A DNA stretch of 64,000 bases from Lacrimispora algidixylanolytica. GTDB taxonomy: Bacteria; Bacillota; Clostridia; Lachnospirales; Lachnospiraceae. The notes under the pieces are model-generated. The model saw nothing but the letters and a program-made list of their open reading frames with translations. It had not been told where the DNA came from and did not search any database. The stretch covers positions 1-64,000 of the forward strand of contig NZ_MCIA01000030.1 of assembly GCF_003609635.1 (NCBI RefSeq), given 5' to 3'. Below, one piece after another: positions 8,963-18,618 of the stretch (the stretch's first letter is position 1; the number at the start of each line of letters is the position of its first letter). Made by a program: the position numbers and the translations under genes.

Positions 8963-10113
8963 CTTTTTAATATAAGTAGATTTTATATATACTTCCTAAT
9001 TATAGGATTTAAGAAATGAAATGTCAAGGCCATTTTGGTTTGAGTTAATAAGGTAAAACATAAGAACGGGCACCGAATCATATTAATGAAATTCGACACC
9101 CGTTCTACATAACTTCAACCATTGGTTCTTAGATACCTTTCTCTCGTTATTTTACTTTGGCAATCCTTGGATTGCTCAATATGAATTTGTTCCCGTTTCC
9201 TTTTGCTTGTAAGCCTCATCTACCAACTAATTAAATTGCATTCTTAGATTTATTTTCTATATTGTTAACCTCCTGTTTGGTAAATTTTAATTCCCTTGCA
9301 GTTGTAACCAACTATAGGCATACATAAGATTGGTAAATGTTGTTCTGGTTTCATCCATGCTTTCGCATTTATTCATCACCTGATACGCTTCTTGCAAAAG
9401 TGATAGGTGGTCCTATTGCCTGTATCTCTATTTTGAAATCAGGCTAATCTGTTATCTCTGGTGGAATCGACCTCCTTTATCTTGCCATCTTTCGTTATTT
9501 ATGAAAAATGGTTTTTGTATTTATCTTTTGTTGATGGCTTTATTATACATCATCTCTCTTTAATTAGCAAGTCATTTTATAGTTATTTTGAGTATAAATT
9601 ATTAATTGTCATATTGTATGTAATTATTCAGTTAATTTAATTTGTTTATACTTTTTAGTAACTGACTTTTCTTTATTGATAGAAAGATATTGTTATTTTT
9701 TTATCAATCCCGTTGTATTTTTACGATCTTGTGGTATAATCCTTAAAAGACATTTTTAGATACCAAGTAGATAGGCAGTCTTAATACATAAACTGCTTTA
9801 CATATCATTCGTTTCTATTGTACTAATTTGCGGAGTGGCAACAGGTCAAAACATTCCTCGGAATGAAAAAACAAATATAATTCTTACCGAAATGAAAAAA
9901 TATGATATGTGGGCATGATAGTAATACTTAAATCAGTTCATCGTGATGTGTACCATGTTTCATGGAAGTATGATTTATATTCAACCACCCTATTTCCATA
10001 AATGAAGATTACTTTATTTAAATGAAAATACCGCAATAATATATCTCTCATAGGTCCGCCTTATCAGTGATTTTGTATCTTATGGGAAACGAATTTGCAA
10101 AAGGAGAATAATT
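8963..10113. other. 1.15-kb region without an intact gene; possible decayed small genes
   Basis: AT-rich and free of long open frames. At 9063-9106 a hairpin (AGAACGGG with CCCGTTCT, inner CGAAT/ATTCG) looks like a minus-strand terminator. On the minus strand, 9287-9376 encodes a 29-residue open frame ending YAYSWLQLQGN. A second frame just upstream ends GPPITFARSVSGDE, and a good AAAGGAGG near 9475 has no start codon after it. This looks like a decayed small gene. On the plus strand, an extended -10 promoter (TTGTAT 9713-9718, 16-base spacer, TGGTATAAT ending 9740) drives a region with only short broken frames before the next gene. Confidence 0.5.
9713..9740 (+). promoter_or_regulatory. Putative sigma-A promoter upstream of pncB
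   Basis: The -35 element TTGTAT (9713-9718), a 16-base spacer and an extended -10 TGGTATAAT (TATAAT at 9735-9740) point to the nicotinate phosphoribosyltransferase gene 370 bases downstream. The long leader contains only small broken frames. Confidence 0.5.
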
Positions 10114-11577
10114 ATGAGCCAGCGCAATTTGACTTTATTAACAGACCTCTACGAATTGACTATGATGCAGGGGTATTTCAAAGAAAAAGACGCCAACGAA
10201 ACGGTCATATTTGACGCTTTCTACCGCAGCAATCCAAGTGGAAACGGATACGCCATCAGTGCAGGTCTAGAACAGGTCATTGAATACATCAATGAACTTA
10301 GTTTTCATGAAGACGATGTGGATTATCTCAGGTCCACCGGCTTGTTTGAAGAAGACTTTCTTGAATATCTTCGCAAATTTAAGTTTTCCGGGGATATCTA
10401 TGCCATACCAGAAGGCACTGTCATATTCCCACGGGAACCACTTATAAAAGTAATTGCACCCATTATGGAAGCACAGTTAGTAGAAACCGCTCTTCTTACC
10501 ATTATTAATCATCAGAGTCTAATTGCTACCAAAACAGCACGAGTGGTTTATGCAGCTGACGGAGATGGAGTTATGGAATTTGGTCTGCGCCGCGCACAAG
10601 GACCAGATGCAGGAATCTATGGCGCCAGAGCTGCTATGATTGCAGGCTGTGTCGGCACATCTAACGTATTGGCTGGTAAGATGTTTGGTGTTCCCATTAA
10701 AGGAACTCATGCCCATAGCTGGATTATGAGCTTTCCTGATGAGCTGACTGCTTTCCGTAATTACGCGAAGCTCTATCCTACCGCTTGTATTTTGTTAGTG
10801 GACACTTATGATACATTAAAATCCGGCGTTCCCAATGCCATAACAGTGTTTAAAGAAATGAGGGAGGCAGGCATACCATTTTCCAATTACGGCATACGCT
10901 TAGACAGCGGAGATTTGGCCTACCTTTCCAAAAAGGCAAAACGAATGCTTGTGGAAGCAGGTTTCCCGGATGCCATTATTTCGGCTTCCAATGATCTTGA
11001 TGAAACATTAATCAACAGTTTGAAGATACAGGGCGCAACCATTAATTCCTGGGGCGTAGGAACCAATCTAATCACCTCCAAAGACTGCCCTTCCTTTGGC
11101 GGAGTATATAAATTAGCAGCCATCATGGATAAGAAAACAGGAGAGTTTATTCCTAAAATCAAGCTTTCTGAAAACGCAGAGAAAATCACCAATCCAGGCA
11201 ATAAGGAAATCAAACGAATCTACAGCCGGGAAACCGGGAAAATTATCGCAGACTTAATTTGCCTGACAGGAGAAACAATAAAAGAAAGCGATTCCCTGCT
11301 CCTCTTTGATCCAATAGAGACATGGAAGAAAACCTATCTGGCACCTGACACTTATACGGTTCGTGACCTTATGATCCAGGTATTTAAGGGTGGAGAATGT
11401 ATTTATCATTCACCGGCTGTCATGGATATTCAGGAATACTGCAAACATGAGCTTAACACACTTTGGGATGAATCAAGACGTCTAGTCAATCCTCACGAAG
11501 TCCATGTGGATCTCTCTAAGAAGCTTTGGGAGATGAAAAATCAATTGTTGGACAGCTATCATTTTACCAACTCCTGA
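10114..11577 (+). CDS. pncB: Nicotinate phosphoribosyltransferase
   Basis: A 487-residue cytoplasmic enzyme that joins nicotinate to PRPP in NAD salvage. Landmarks: the N-terminal LLTDLYELTMMQGYF, the EFGLRRAQGPDAG segment that binds substrate, GTHAHSWIMSFPDE with the phosphorylatable His near residue 200, the IRLDSGDLAYLSKKAR-like strand, and INSWGVGTNLITS near the phosphate site. The length is normal for the family. AAAGGAG lies 8-9 bases before the ATG. The gene is monocistronic and ends in a strong hairpin. Confidence 0.95.
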   Translation: MSQRNLTLLTDLYELTMMQGYFKEKDANETVIFDAFYRSNPSGNGYAISAGLEQVIEYINELSFHEDDVDYLRSTGLFEEDFLEYLRKFKFSGDIYAIPEGTVIFPREPLIKVIAPIMEAQLVETALLTIINHQSLIATKTARVVYAADGDGVMEFGLRRAQGPDAGIYGARAAMIAGCVGTSNVLAGKMFGVPIKGTHAHSWIMSFPDELTAFRNYAKLYPTACILLVDTYDTLKSGVPNAITVFKEMREAGIPFSNYGIRLDSGDLAYLSKKAKRMLVEAGFPDAIISASNDLDETLINSLKIQGATINSWGVGTNLITSKDCPSFGGVYKLAAIMDKKTGEFIPKIKLSENAEKITNPGNKEIKRIYSRETGKIIADLICLTGETIKESDSLLLFDPIETWKKTYLAPDTYTVRDLMIQVFKGGECIYHSPAVMDIQEYCKHELNTLWDESRRLVNPHEVHVDLSKKLWEMKNQLLDSYHFTNS

Positions 11578-11600
11578 TGATAGATATAACCAAATCAATG

Positions 11601-11645
11601 AAAGAGGAGCATGAACCTTCTACGGGTTCATGTTCCTCTTTTTTC
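11601..11645. terminator. Bidirectional terminator, pncB / ROK kinase
   Basis: A long stem pairs AAGAGGAGCATGAACC (11602-11617) with GGGTTCATGTTCCTCTT around a 6-base loop. Flanking A and T runs let it serve both convergent genes. Confidence 0.88.
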
Positions 11646-11647
11646 AA

Positions 11648-12559
11648 TTACTTCCTATTAAGAAAATAATACAGTGCTCCTCTTAAATTGGAATCATTAT
11701 AAAATTCACATGCTGTGATTTTTGGTTTTTTTACCGCTATACCATAAGCTGCACTGGGATGGGCTTCGAAGAGATAATCCATCTCTTTTCTGATCTCTTC
11801 TAATAATATAGGCTGCTGACTAATCCCACCACCTATAGCAATAACCTCCAAATCCAAAAGGGTCTGAAAATTATAGATGCTTCCAGCAAGCTTTTTCACA
11901 TAATTATGAAGAACCTTGCAGGCAGTTTCCTCTCCCTGATTGATTAGTTCAAACATTCTGACTCCATCTATTTCGGACGGATCAATTCCCGTTTCTTTTG
12001 CATAGGTACGACCAAGTGCCAAAGAAGAGCCGGTAACCGCCATATAACTTTCAGAACGCTTTGGGTTGTCCAGATCCAGATTAATAAAGCTGATCTCACC
12101 TGCTGTGTAATTAGAGCCACGGTATAATTTGCCATCAATAATAAGGCCCATTCCTACACCGGTGCCAAGTACAATGACAGCTCCGTTTCTTACTCCCTTA
12201 AGGCTTCCGTTCCATTGCTCCGCCATGGCGGCACATTTTGCGTCATTGTCTACAGAAGAGGGCAATCCATATCGTTTCTGTATTTCTTCACACAGGTTAA
12301 GACCCATGAGGTAAACAAGTCCACCTGCTGTATGTAAGAAGCCTGTATCAACATCCACCTGCCCGGGAGTGCTAAATGCAATCCCACCTATGTCATGTCT
12401 TCTAGGCAGAACAATCTGATCTAAAACGTTAAAATAATCTTCTGCTGTTTTTTTCTTGTCGGGTGTTGGTTCTTTGCCTTTTTCCAAAATAGTACCAAGA
12501 TCATCCATCACAGCATATTTGATAAAAGTTCCTCCATTATCAATTGCCAAGTATCTCAT
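11648..12559 (-). CDS. ROK-family sugar kinase
   Basis: A 303-residue actin-fold kinase. The phosphate-binding AIDNGGTFIKYAVMD is at the N-terminus, GIAFSTPGQVD and VDNDAKCAA (with the catalytic Asp) are in the middle, and the adenosine loop reads VLGTGVGMGLIIDG. Many ROK proteins carry a CxCGxxGC zinc motif after AGE; here AGEISFINLDLDN follows without cysteines. That is the pattern of zinc-free ROK kinases such as beta-glucoside kinase BglK. There is no DNA-binding domain, so it is a kinase and not a repressor. GGAGG lies close to the ATG. No sugar transporter adjoins it, so the substrate is unknown. Confidence 0.85.
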   Translation of the reverse strand: MRYLAIDNGGTFIKYAVMDDLGTILEKGKEPTPDKKKTAEDYFNVLDQIVLPRRHDIGGIAFSTPGQVDVDTGFLHTAGGLVYLMGLNLCEEIQKRYGLPSSVDNDAKCAAMAEQWNGSLKGVRNGAVIVLGTGVGMGLIIDGKLYRGSNYTAGEISFINLDLDNPKRSESYMAVTGSSLALGRTYAKETGIDPSEIDGVRMFELINQGEETACKVLHNYVKKLAGSIYNFQTLLDLEVIAIGGGISQQPILLEEIRKEMDYLFEAHPSAAYGIAVKKPKITACEFYNDSNLRGALYYFLNRK

Positions 12560-12708
12560 CCTTCTCCTCCTGTCATGCTTATGTGTAAAATCATGCTAAA
12601 AAGCTAATATCAGGACAACTAACCCCTCCCAGATTCCCCTGACAACCTAAGCTATGTCTTATCTTATTATTTTGTGAAATAAAAGGCAATATGTTTTTAT
12701 ACTATTTT

Positions 12709-14433
12709 TTAATTTTTTGATACTTCATAGAGTTTTGCATAGGGCCCGCCTTGTGCGATTAACTCATCATGAGTCCCTGTTTGTGCAATTCCTGTTCCAT
12801 CTAATACTACAATCTGGTCTGCATGACGAATGGTAGAAAGCCTGTGAGCAATTACCAGTGTGGTGCGTTCCTTCGACACTTCATCAAGGGCTTCCTGAAT
12901 CTCCGCTTCCGTCTTTGCATCAAGTGCAGAGGTGGCTTCATCTAAAATTAAGATGGGGGAATTACGCAAAATAGCTCTGGCAATCGAAAGTCTCTGCTTC
13001 TGTCCACCTGACAGTCGGATGCCTCGCTCCCCAATTTGCGTTTCATATCCCTGTTCTAAGGCTTCGATAAAGGTGTGAGCATTGGCGGCTTCTGCTGCTG
13101 CAATTACCTGTTCTCTCGTTGCTTCCTTCCAGCCATAAGCAATATTTTCATATACCGTTCCATGAAATAGGAAGGTATCTTGAAGCACCATGGAAATATT
13201 ATCTCTTAGACTTTCTAAGGAAACCTCACGGATATCGACACCATCTACTAATACCGCCCCCTTTTGAGGATCGTAAAATCGGTTTACTAGATTGGCAATG
13301 GTACTCTTTCCCACACCCGTTGTTCCTACTAAAGCTACGGTATGGCCTGCTTTTATGGTAAGGTTCACGTTTTCGAGAACGGGAATCTCTTCATTGTAGG
13401 AAAAGGATAAGTTCTGAAGCTGGATTTCTCCACGTACGCGAGGCAGCACAGTTACATGCTCCGCTTCCTTTACATCTGAAATCTCATCTATGACCTCAAA
13501 CACACGGCGGCATCCTGCTGATGCCTCTCCTGCACGTTCCACAAGGCCGGAAAAACTTTTCACCGGGCCGTAAAACATAGAAAGGTACATGACAAAACCT
13601 ACGATATCAGCGATGGAAACACTGCCCACGCTAACCAGGTGACCTCCGTACACAATTACAAGCACAGTACCAAGTGCCGTTACAAATGCCAACAAAGGAT
13701 ACGTTGTTTCAAAAAAGAAGCTGGCACGAAGATAAGCCATGCTATGTCTTTTTGATAAGTCAGTTACCTTCAGTTCTTCTTGCTTTTGCTGGTTAAATAT
13801 CTGAATCTCTTTGATTCCGGAAAGGTTATCTTGCACCGTTCCAGCCAGCTCTCCCCTCACCTTGGAATTTTCTTTCCAGACTGGTGAAACATGTTTGCTT
13901 TGCCAAATGGTGATCCACACAAGGATGGGGATCGTTATTAGGCTCATAAATGCCAATCTCCAGTTGATGGTAAAAAGAAGTGCTCCCACGCCAATAAAGG
14001 TGAGGATATTGGAAGCGAAATCTGGAATCACATGAGCGAGAAGCACTTCTGCATCCAGTGAGTCGCTTACCACACGGCCCGTCAAATCACCGGTACGGCT
14101 TTTGTGAAAATACTTAAGACTCATATGCTGAAGCTTGCTGTAAAGTCTTGTTCTTAAATCAGCCACATAATTAAGAGCAGCATAATGATTTAAATAACCG
14201 GAAGCGGAGCTACCAGCTGCTTGTAGCGCGGTGGTAAACAATAAAAAAAGACCGATGCGCAGAGCCTCTTTTCCAAAATCAGCAGATCCCTCCGTAGCAA
14301 GTCCCGTAAGTTCACGAAGTGCCCACGGCATGTAAAATCCGGCTGCAGTTGAAATAATCAAAGAAAGCAGACCAGCAATAAGAAAAATCCAGTATTTTCT
14401 TGCCTCTTTAAATATTCGAATGGCTGTCTCCAT
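12709..14433 (-). CDS. ABC transporter, fused permease and ATPase
   Basis: A 574-residue exporter-type ABC protein: six membrane segments in residues 1-310 and a nucleotide-binding domain from about 335. Walker A is GTTGVGKST, the signature LSGGQKQRLSIARA, and Walker B ILILDEATSALD followed by the H-loop IAHRLSTIR. AAGGAGG inside the end of the upstream ATPase gene lies 9 bases before the ATG at 14433, so the two genes are translationally close; a longer frame overlapping the upstream gene is unlikely. Placement as the last gene of a siderophore-uptake operon suggests it moves a siderophore or helps release iron from one, but this is inference. Exporter half-transporters usually work as homodimers. 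Confidence 0.88.
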   Translation of the reverse strand: METAIRIFKEARKYWIFLIAGLLSLIISTAAGFYMPWALRELTGLATEGSADFGKEALRIGLFLLFTTALQAAGSSASGYLNHYAALNYVADLRTRLYSKLQHMSLKYFHKSRTGDLTGRVVSDSLDAEVLLAHVIPDFASNILTFIGVGALLFTINWRLAFMSLITIPILVWITIWQSKHVSPVWKENSKVRGELAGTVQDNLSGIKEIQIFNQQKQEELKVTDLSKRHSMAYLRASFFFETTYPLLAFVTALGTVLVIVYGGHLVSVGSVSIADIVGFVMYLSMFYGPVKSFSGLVERAGEASAGCRRVFEVIDEISDVKEAEHVTVLPRVRGEIQLQNLSFSYNEEIPVLENVNLTIKAGHTVALVGTTGVGKSTIANLVNRFYDPQKGAVLVDGVDIREVSLESLRDNISMVLQDTFLFHGTVYENIAYGWKEATREQVIAAAEAANAHTFIEALEQGYETQIGERGIRLSGGQKQRLSIARAILRNSPILILDEATSALDAKTEAEIQEALDEVSKERTTLVIAHRLSTIRHADQIVVLDGTGIAQTGTHDELIAQGGPYAKLYEVSKN

Positions 14434-14437
14434 AAAC

Positions 14438-15250
14438 CTACACCTCCTTTCCAGATACAGGGGCAGCGGGTAAAAGATTGTAGGTAAGACAAACCGGCCG
14501 ACCAGTTTTTGGCTCATGAACGACCTGTGCATCAATGAAGAAGGCTTCCTTAAGTACGTCAGGCGTCATGACTTCTTCCGGGGTTCCATGCTTTATGACT
14601 TTGCCCGAGCGGATTGCAATCATATAATCAGAAAAACGAGCGGCCAAGTTTAAATCATGAAGAACCATCGCAATGGTGCAGCCTTGTCTGCGGTTTAGAT
14701 CGTATAACAGTTCCAAAACTTCTAACTGATGGGCAAGATCCAGATAAGTGGTCGGCTCATCAAGAAGAATTAAATCTGTCTGTTGTGCCAGGGCCATGGA
14801 TATCCAGACACGCTGTCTTTGTCCTCCGGAAAGTGTGTCTACCTCCCGGTTCTCAAATTCTGTCAGCTTTGTGACAGAAAGGGCCCATTGGATAATTTTT
14901 TTATCTTCTGAGGTCAGCTTTCCAAATCCTTTCTGATGAGGAAACCTGCCATAAGCTACTAATTCGCTGACGGTTAAGCCACTTGGAGCTGATGGTGACT
15001 GAGGAAGAATCGCCATTTTCTTAGCGATTTCCTTGGTTGAAAGCGTTCTGATATCATCTCCATTTAAATACACCATACCATTTTTCGGCTTTAGGATACG
15101 CCCCACGGCTTTTAATACGGTGGATTTACCACAGCCGTTAGGTCCAATGATGGTCGTTACCTTTCCGTGTGGTATGTTAATGTCCAATGATTCTACAATC
15201 AGGTCATCGTCGTATGCAATATCTAAATTTTCCGTTGTAATGCTGTTCAT
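14438..15250 (-). CDS. Iron-siderophore ABC transporter ATP-binding protein
   Basis: A 270-residue ATPase of the FepC/FecE/FhuC type that energises uptake through the two FecCD permeases upstream. Walker A is GPNGCGKST near residue 40, then the Q-loop LPQSPSAPSG, the signature TLSGGQRQRVWISMALAQ, and Walker B LILLDEPTTYLD followed by VLHDLNLAARFSD. AAGGAGG lies 5 bases before the ATG. The C-terminal extension (VVHEPKTGRPVCLTYN) is typical of siderophore ATPases. It is the fourth gene of a five-gene minus-strand operon. Confidence 0.93.
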   Translation of the reverse strand: MNSITTENLDIAYDDDLIVESLDINIPHGKVTTIIGPNGCGKSTVLKAVGRILKPKNGMVYLNGDDIRTLSTKEIAKKMAILPQSPSAPSGLTVSELVAYGRFPHQKGFGKLTSEDKKIIQWALSVTKLTEFENREVDTLSGGQRQRVWISMALAQQTDLILLDEPTTYLDLAHQLEVLELLYDLNRRQGCTIAMVLHDLNLAARFSDYMIAIRSGKVIKHGTPEEVMTPDVLKEAFFIDAQVVHEPKTGRPVCLTYNLLPAAPVSGKEV

Positions 15251-15276
15251 AAATCCTCCTTTTCTAAGAATATAAG

Positions 15277-16293
15277 CTACCCGTTTGATTTTCCTAACAA
15301 ATATAAAAAGTAAGGGGTGCTTAAAACAGTGATGACAATTCCTGTGGGCACATCAGTTCCTAGACTGATAGAACGGGTAATGGTGTCGGCAAACAGTATA
15401 AGAATTGCTCCTGTTAGACAGGAGGCTGGTAAGAGAAACTTGTGGTTTGGTCCAACGATCTTCCTTGCCATATGGGGAGAAATCATTCCCACAAAAAAGA
15501 AATTTCCGCCAAGGGCAACACCGCCGGAGGCCAGAGCTACTGCCGCAATGGACAGCCCTAAAAATTCTGGTTTTACGGCAACACCAAGGCCAGTGGCTGT
15601 TTCATTTCCAAGATGCAGTGTATTTAAAATCCGGGATTTATAAATCACGTAAAGGATCAAAATAAGAGTCCAGGGGGCCAGCACTGCCAGGTACCTCCAA
15701 TCATCTCCCCAAAGACTTCCAGCGCCCCAACGTTGCATAAAGTCCATCTGATTTTGATCCAGCTTTAAGGTAAGAAGGGTCGTAAGGGCACCATATCCGC
15801 TGGATAAGGCGATTCCGGTTAAAATCAGACCGGTTGGAGATATATCTCTTCCCCTTCGATAGGAAAGGATAAAGATAAGTCCTGCGGCTGTCATACCTCC
15901 CACAAAAGCGAGAAGAGGTAGAACAAAAGCGGAGGAGGTCCCTTTTGAAGCAAACATGACTACAAAGATTAAGACAAATAGTCCGGAACCTGAGCTGATT
16001 CCCAGAGTACCCGGGCTTGCCATATCATTTCTAAGAAGGCTTTGCATGATGCAGCCTGAGGCACCCATACCAATACCAACTAAAACTGCTAAAACAATGC
16101 GGGGCAGACGAAATTCGAATATGATGAGATTTTGTTTATCCGTTCCTTTTCCAAGGATTACCTGAAATACCTCAGATATTGATAGGCTCATCTTGCCAGA
16201 ATTGATACTGATCACAGCGATTGCCACCATAATAACCACTAGAAGAGCAAGAATCATCACTCCCCGTCCCAGAGTGAACCGTTTCTTTTTCAT
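15277..16293 (-). CDS. Iron-siderophore ABC transporter permease (FecCD family)
   Basis: A 338-residue inner-membrane permease with about nine or ten hydrophobic segments. FecCD landmarks are RLPRIVLAVLVGIGMGASGCIMQSL near residue 55, NDMASPGTLGISSGSG, and the C-terminal VGMISPHMARKIVGPNH. The ATG overlaps the stop of the upstream permease gene (ATGA), so the two subunits are translationally coupled and probably form a heterodimer. Confidence 0.93.
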   Translation of the reverse strand: MKKKRFTLGRGVMILALLVVIMVAIAVISINSGKMSLSISEVFQVILGKGTDKQNLIIFEFRLPRIVLAVLVGIGMGASGCIMQSLLRNDMASPGTLGISSGSGLFVLIFVVMFASKGTSSAFVLPLLAFVGGMTAAGLIFILSYRRGRDISPTGLILTGIALSSGYGALTTLLTLKLDQNQMDFMQRWGAGSLWGDDWRYLAVLAPWTLILILYVIYKSRILNTLHLGNETATGLGVAVKPEFLGLSIAAVALASGGVALGGNFFFVGMISPHMARKIVGPNHKFLLPASCLTGAILILFADTITRSISLGTDVPTGIVITVLSTPYFLYLLGKSNG

Positions 16294-17312
16294 TCAAATT
16301 CCCTCCTTTGTTTTTTTGCAAGATAAAGGAAGTAAGGGACACCAATCACTGCAAAGATGATACCAAGAGGAGTCTCATAAGGTTTATTGATCAGTCTTCC
16401 CGTAAGATCAGCAAATACCGTTAAAAGAGCGCCGTAAAGCCCGGAAGCTGGTATGATATAGCGATAATCCACCCCCACGAAATAACGCACGATATGGGGC
16501 GTAATTAAGCCTACAAATCCAACTGGGCCTACTACAACAACTGAAAGACCGGTGAGAACCAACACCACTACTGTTGAAATTCCTTTTAAGATGTTTGTAT
16601 TCATTCCAAGTCCAATTGCCACATCTTCTCCTAAACTCATAACAGTAACGGATGGAGATATGGCAATTGCAACAAGCACACCTCCAATAAAAAAGGGAGC
16701 AACAATGGCAAGCTCACTCCATTTAGCTCCGGCCGTCCCACCTGCAGTCCAGTAAGCAAGCGCCTGTCCCAGATGGTATCTGATAGAAAAATACTGACTG
16801 AATGCACCAAATAACATGGAAATGGAGATTCCGGCCAGCACCAGTCTTTGGGGCGTCATTCCCCGCTTTCCCAAAGATGCGATATAATAAGTCATTCCGG
16901 TTGCTACTGCCGCCCCCAGAAAAGCAAATGCCATGGTCTGTCCATAGGTGCGGCTTGGGAAAAATGCCATAGCAATGGCAATGGCAAACGTCGCACCGCT
17001 GCTAATTCCCATAAGGCCAGAGTCTGCCAATGGGTTTCTGGTGGTTCCCTGCATTAGTGCTCCACAGACTGCAAGGCTGCATCCCACCAATATATCCGCA
17101 ACGGTTCTTGGAAACCGCAGGGCGTGTATGATTTGATGCTCTGTCAAAGTGGGATCAAAATTGAAAACGGCGCCCCAGGCGGTGGACAAACGCATATCGG
17201 CAGCTCCAAAGGAGATGGAGGCTGCCGATACCAATATTAGTAGTCCAACCCCAAGAACGATATAGAGAGAAAAGCGGGCCGCGCCTTTCCACTTGTTGGG
17301 GAGATTTTGCAT
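16290..17312 (-). CDS. Iron-siderophore ABC transporter permease (FecCD family)
   Basis: A 340-residue permease, second of the pair. It carries LRFPRTVADILVGCSLAVCGALMQGTTRNPLADSGLMGISSGATFA and, near the C-terminus, VGFVGLITPHIVRYFVGVDYRYI, both typical of FecCD subunits that contact the ATPase. A GGAAAGG site precedes the ATG. It lies directly after the binding-protein gene (18-base gap) and overlaps the next permease by four bases. Confidence 0.93.
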   Translation of the reverse strand: MQNLPNKWKGAARFSLYIVLGVGLLILVSAASISFGAADMRLSTAWGAVFNFDPTLTEHQIIHALRFPRTVADILVGCSLAVCGALMQGTTRNPLADSGLMGISSGATFAIAIAMAFFPSRTYGQTMAFAFLGAAVATGMTYYIASLGKRGMTPQRLVLAGISISMLFGAFSQYFSIRYHLGQALAYWTAGGTAGAKWSELAIVAPFFIGGVLVAIAISPSVTVMSLGEDVAIGLGMNTNILKGISTVVVLVLTGLSVVVVGPVGFVGLITPHIVRYFVGVDYRYIIPASGLYGALLTVFADLTGRLINKPYETPLGIIFAVIGVPYFLYLAKKQRREFE

Positions 17313-17330
17313 GTTATGTTCCTTTCCAGA

Positions 17331-18305
17331 TTATTTCGCTATGGAATTGATGGCATCTACGAGATAATCCATCTGTGCTGTTAAGCTTAACACATCAGAA
17401 TAATAAAAGAGGCCGGCCTTACTGCTTGGTATACTAACCACCTGATTATTTATGACTGCTGGAAGGCTGCTCCATATGGCAGACTGTTCATATTCGCTTG
17501 GCTCTCCTTCGGCAGAGTCATAGGTATGAAACCAGAGCATGTAATCTCCGAAATAATCGGCTGCCACTTCATAACTTAAGCCTTCCCTATTTTCTCCTTT
17601 TTCCTTAATGAGCTGCTCCAGCTTTTCCGGTTTCTTTAAGCCAAGATAATTATAAAGAAGAGTGCCTCCTCTTGACTGTGTTTCATAATAAATACCGTAA
17701 GAACCAGAGCCCCAATCCTCATTGATGCTAAATGTCTTGTCCTTAAACTTATCACCATGAAGCGTTTCTTTTGCAGTAGCAAGTTTAGTCTGGAAGGTAT
17801 CAACAGCGGCCTGGGCCTTTTCTTCTCGGCCCGTTGATTTGCCTAAAAACATAATTCTATCGATGGGATTTAACTCCCCTTCTGGAACGACAATTACAGG
17901 TGCAATGCTTTTAAACTTTTCGTAATCATCTTTACTATAAGTAATAATAAGATCTGGATCCAAGGTCATGACCTCTTCCCGTTCCCAATTTTTAATTCCT
18001 GTTGTCTTCATCATTTTATCATAATAAGGCATTCCCTCATGAGACCAGCCAAAATATCCCACTACATTCAAATCAAGTGCAAGCACATCACCAATATACC
18101 AGTTTACAACAACTTTCTTTGGATCTGTTGGTACTTCAATCTCTCCCATAACCGTTTGTACCTTGCGGGTTTCACTTACCTGGGTTTTGGTAACCGGCAA
18201 AGTCTCGTTTGTTACATCTTGTTTCTTGCTCTGGCAGCCAGTGACTGCCATTATAATTGTCATACCTAAAATAGCAGAAAGAAATCGTTTGCTGCATTTT
18301 CTCAT
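17331..18305 (-). CDS. Siderophore-binding lipoprotein (FhuD/FepB type)
   Basis: A 324-residue extracellular binding protein. The signal peptide ends in a lipobox (AVTGC, Cys near residue 24), so it is anchored to the outer face of the membrane. The mature part has the periplasmic-binding-protein-2 layout: VEVPTDPKKVV-like strand (GEIEVPTDPKKVVVNWYIGDVLALDLNVVG), EEVMTLDPDLIITYS, then VIVVPEGELNPIDRIMFLG. First gene of the uptake operon. AAGGAG precedes the ATG, and a DtxR-like operator sits in its promoter region at 18364-18381. Confidence 0.92.
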   Translation of the reverse strand: MRKCSKRFLSAILGMTIIMAVTGCQSKKQDVTNETLPVTKTQVSETRKVQTVMGEIEVPTDPKKVVVNWYIGDVLALDLNVVGYFGWSHEGMPYYDKMMKTTGIKNWEREEVMTLDPDLIITYSKDDYEKFKSIAPVIVVPEGELNPIDRIMFLGKSTGREEKAQAAVDTFQTKLATAKETLHGDKFKDKTFSINEDWGSGSYGIYYETQSRGGTLLYNYLGLKKPEKLEQLIKEKGENREGLSYEVAADYFGDYMLWFHTYDSAEGEPSEYEQSAIWSSLPAVINNQVVSIPSSKAGLFYYSDVLSLTAQMDYLVDAINSIAK

Positions 18306-18363
18306 AATAATATCTCCTTTGATTGCTCTCCTTTGAATGGGGGCATTATGTATACCGAACTAT

Positions 18364-18381
18364 AGTTAGATAAAGCTAACT
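18364..18381. promoter_or_regulatory. DtxR/IdeR-like operator, siderophore operon
   Basis: AGTTAG-N6-CTAACT, a perfect 6-bp inverted repeat with a 6-base spacer. It continues on the right as CTAACTCA, exactly as in the operator at 20566-20587. It overlaps a -10-like TATAGT on the minus strand. GTTAG/CTAAC half-sites match the core of DtxR/IdeR iron boxes (TTAGGTTAG...CTAACCTAA). Confidence 0.65.
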
Positions 18382-18561
18382 CACCGCGATATTCTAACAT
18401 GTTCCATCTCTTCTGTCAATCCATAAAGGCCAATTTGAAAAGAGGTTAATTACAATGAATCATTACATTAAACCCTGATTTTATATGGACATTTTAACAT
18501 TTTCTTCCGTTTTTCTCATGCTGTTTTGGATTGTTCCTATCACATTTTGGATTACATTTAC

Positions 18562-18591
18562 TTGAAAGTGTAAGGGAAAGCATGATATACT
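18562..18591 (+). promoter_or_regulatory. Promoter of AraC-type regulator gene
   Basis: TTGAAA (18562-18567), an 18-base spacer and TATACT (18586-18591), 27 bases before the start codon. Confidence 0.6.
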
Positions 18592-18618
18592 CTTCCTATG
18601 ATAACAAGGAGGACAGAC

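Larger units (their letters stand above)
18306..18618. other. Divergent regulatory region between siderophore operon and AraC gene
   Basis: No gene is visible. It holds the inverted repeat at 18364-18381 on the siderophore-operon side and a promoter (18562-18591) for the AraC-type gene on the other side. The middle is AT-rich. Confidence 0.7.

Noticed and set aside
9287-9376. 29-residue minus-strand gene
   Set aside because: The ribosome site is weak, an upstream in-frame stop is close, and a competing frame overlaps it. It is kept only as part of the decayed-region note.
18364-18381. Fur box
   Set aside because: The half-sites GTTAG/CTAAC do not resemble GATAATGATAATCATTATC; the DtxR/IdeR pattern fits better.
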